This document shows, one piece after another, positions 5,772 through 7,256 of a stretch of DNA of 7,256 nucleotides. A program made the translations under genes and the position numbers. The stretch's first letter is position 1. Every line of letters begins with the position of its first letter. Origin of the DNA: an uncultured beta proteobacterium (lineage in GTDB: Bacteria; Pseudomonadota; Gammaproteobacteria; Burkholderiales; Rhodocyclaceae); contig CAIWVX010000252.1 in NCBI GenBank assembly GCA_903916205.1, forward strand, positions 1 to 7,256, written 5' to 3'. The notes below the pieces were generated by a model, which saw nothing but the letters and a program-made list of their open reading frames with translations, was not told where the DNA came from and ran no database searches.

Positions 5772-7256
5772 TTAACAGCGGAAGCGGCTCACCAGTGCAT
5801 TGAGTTCGTGGGCGATGGTTTCTAGCTCCTCAGCCGTATCTGCAGTCGATTGCATGGCGGCGGTGGTTTCTTCAACCATTGTCGCAATTTCTTCAACACG
5901 TTGAGCAATGCTATCGCTAGCAATACTTTGCTCCTTGGTCGATTCGGCGACTTCGCGAACTCGATTCAGGGTCATCTGTGCGCCATCTTTAATTTGGCGC
6001 AGCGTGTCAGCGGCACCCTCCGCCGCTTGCACGCCGGCTTCGACCTGCGGCAAGGCCGCATCCATTACGCCAACTACCTGTACTGTATCGGCCTGGATAC
6101 CGGCAATCATCTTTTCAATCTCAACGGTCGCAAGTGATGTGCGTTCAGCCAACTTACGCACCTCATCGGCGACCACCGCAAAACCTCGGCCTTGTTCCCC
6201 CGCTCGGGCGGCTTCGATGGCGGCATTGAGCGCTAGCAGATTGGTTTGTCCGGCGATGTCTTTAATGACCCCGGCAATCGAAGAAATCTGATTAGCCCGC
6301 TCTTCTAGTTTTCGAATCCGGCCTGAAGCGTCATTGACACTCGATGCGATCTCTTTGATTTCATGGCTGGCGATCTGAATTCGGCCAAAGCCATCTTCTG
6401 ACAAGGTGACCGAGGACATCGAATTATCATGCGTGTCTCTGGCGCTATCGGAAATGTGATTGATGCTGACGGTCATTTCCTCTATCGCTGCGGCCATTGC
6501 TGCGGTGGCGTCCGATTGCCGCTCGGCGGCAATGGCTACTTCGTGCGCCGCCGTACTGATTCTCTCCGAACCTTGTGTCAGCTGAGTCGAACTCTTGTTG
6601 ATTTCACTCATCATGCTACGAATCGAATTGACCATCTCGCGCATTGAATCCATCATGCTGCCTTTGGGTGCTGGCGGAATATTGCCGGTCAAATCACCCG
6701 CAGCCACACGCGCCATAAAACCAATGGCATCGGCAGGCTCGCCGCCGACTTGGCGTAAAACGCCGCGTTCAATAACAAAACCAAGACCGGCAATCAATAA
6801 AATAATCACCCCTGCAACAAAAAGATCAAACATCAAACGACGTTTAAATTCATTTTCAATATCATCAACATAAGCGCCTGTGGCAATGACCCAAGACCAC
6901 GGTTCGAACGCTTTAACGTACTGGAGTTTATCCACCACCACGTCTTTCTGCCCGGGGCGCGCCGACAAGGTGTTCATGTAGGAGCCATTCGGACTCTGCC
7001 TAGATGCCGCCAAAATGTCCTTCCAGGTGTAATTGCCTTTAGGATCTCTCACTTTTTCGAGCATATTTTGCCCGATACGTTCTTTAATGGCATGGCTGAT
7101 ACCCACACCCTCTGTGGTCAGAGCAAACACATATTCCGTTTTGCCATCGGCGCCGCCATAGCGAAACAAATTGATTGTTTCAGCCGCTGCTTTTTGCGCC
7201 TGATCGCGCGTCAAACTGCCTGCGGCCTCTTGTGCATGATAGGAGACCAATGTGGA
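5772..7256 (-). CDS. Methyl-accepting chemotaxis protein with periplasmic Cache domain (N-terminus outside the window)
   Basis: This is an inner-membrane chemoreceptor that passes ligand signals to CheW/CheA. The frame is open to the window edge at 7256, so the first transmembrane helix and the start are missing; the TTG at 7250-7248 is an internal Leu codon. Numbering from there, residues 1-133 form most of a single Cache domain (sCache_2 type), with 'INLFRYGG' near 26-33 and '[17 protein letters not shown]' at 115-131. Residues 140-160 are the second transmembrane helix, and a HAMP linker follows to about 215 ('[10 protein letters not shown]', '[10 protein letters not shown]'). The rest is the long coiled-coil signalling domain, with the CheA/CheW hairpin tip around 335-370 ('[20 protein letters not shown]', then '[15 protein letters not shown]'). 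It ends '...SRFRC' without a CheR/CheB-tethering pentapeptide. It is convergent with nrdJ. No che genes are nearby. The ligand cannot be told; members of this Cache class often bind small organic acids. Confidence 0.95.
   Translation of the reverse strand, partial: STLVSYHAQEAAGSLTRDQAQKAAAETINLFRYGGADGKTEYVFALTTEGVGISHAIKERIGQNMLEKVRDPKGNYTWKDILAASRQSPNGSYMNTLSARPGQKDVVVDKLQYVKAFEPWSWVIATGAYVDDIENEFKRRLMFDLFVAGVIILLIAGLGFVIERGVLRQVGGEPADAIGFMARVAAGDLTGNIPPAPKGSMMDSMREMVNSIRSMMSEINKSSTQLTQGSERISTAAHEVAIAAERQSDATAAMAAAIEEMTVSINHISDSARDTHDNSMSSVTLSEDGFGRIQIASHEIKEIASSVNDASGRIRKLEERANQISSIAGVIKDIAGQTNLLALNAAIEAARAGEQGRGFAVVADEVRKLAERTSLATVEIEKMIAGIQADTVQVVGVMDAALPQVEAGVQAAEGAADTLRQIKDGAQMTLNRVREVAESTKEQSIASDSIAQRVEEIATMVEETTAAMQSTADTAEELETIAHELNALVSRFRC

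Noticed and set aside
5850..6291. + strand ORFs opposite the chemoreceptor signalling domain
   Set aside because: They are complementary-strand shadows of a highly conserved coding region and have no independent support.

Overview
The window looks like chromosomal DNA from a proteobacterium, most likely a betaproteobacterium. The evidence is a RuvC of proteobacterial type, a cobalamin-dependent ribonucleotide reductase with NrdR-type operator boxes, and a Cache/HAMP chemoreceptor. The lineage is inferred from protein character only. I see no insertion sequence, phage gene, CRISPR array, tRNA or rRNA, so this reads as ordinary core genome rather than an accessory island.

Layout, left to right. 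(1) Positions 1-850, + strand: the 3' part of an unrecognised gene that enters from outside the window. (2) 999-1553, - strand: ruvC, the Holliday-junction resolvase, convergent with the first gene and with no ruvA after it. (3) 1763-2047, + strand: a small unrecognised gene with a good ribosome binding site, divergent from ruvC. (4) 2048-2666: about 620 bases without a convincing gene. Its right end carries two NrdR-like boxes exactly 31 bp apart, and its leader part contains a GC-rich hairpin. (5) 2667-5552, + strand: nrdJ, a single-piece 961-residue class II (adenosylcobalamin) ribonucleotide reductase with a duplicated C-terminal domain and a cysteine-rich tail. (6) 5607-5758: two strong hairpin terminators between convergent genes. 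(7) 5772-7256, - strand: a methyl-accepting chemotaxis protein, cut by the right edge before its N-terminus.

The genes do not form one operon. Each seems to be its own unit. nrdJ supplies deoxynucleotides without needing oxygen or an iron/manganese radical subunit, and is probably repressed by NrdR when dATP is high. RuvC acts in recombinational repair, and the chemoreceptor senses a small periplasmic ligand. The most informative signals are the NrdR operator and the NrdJ domain architecture. I did not find a convincing undescribed system.
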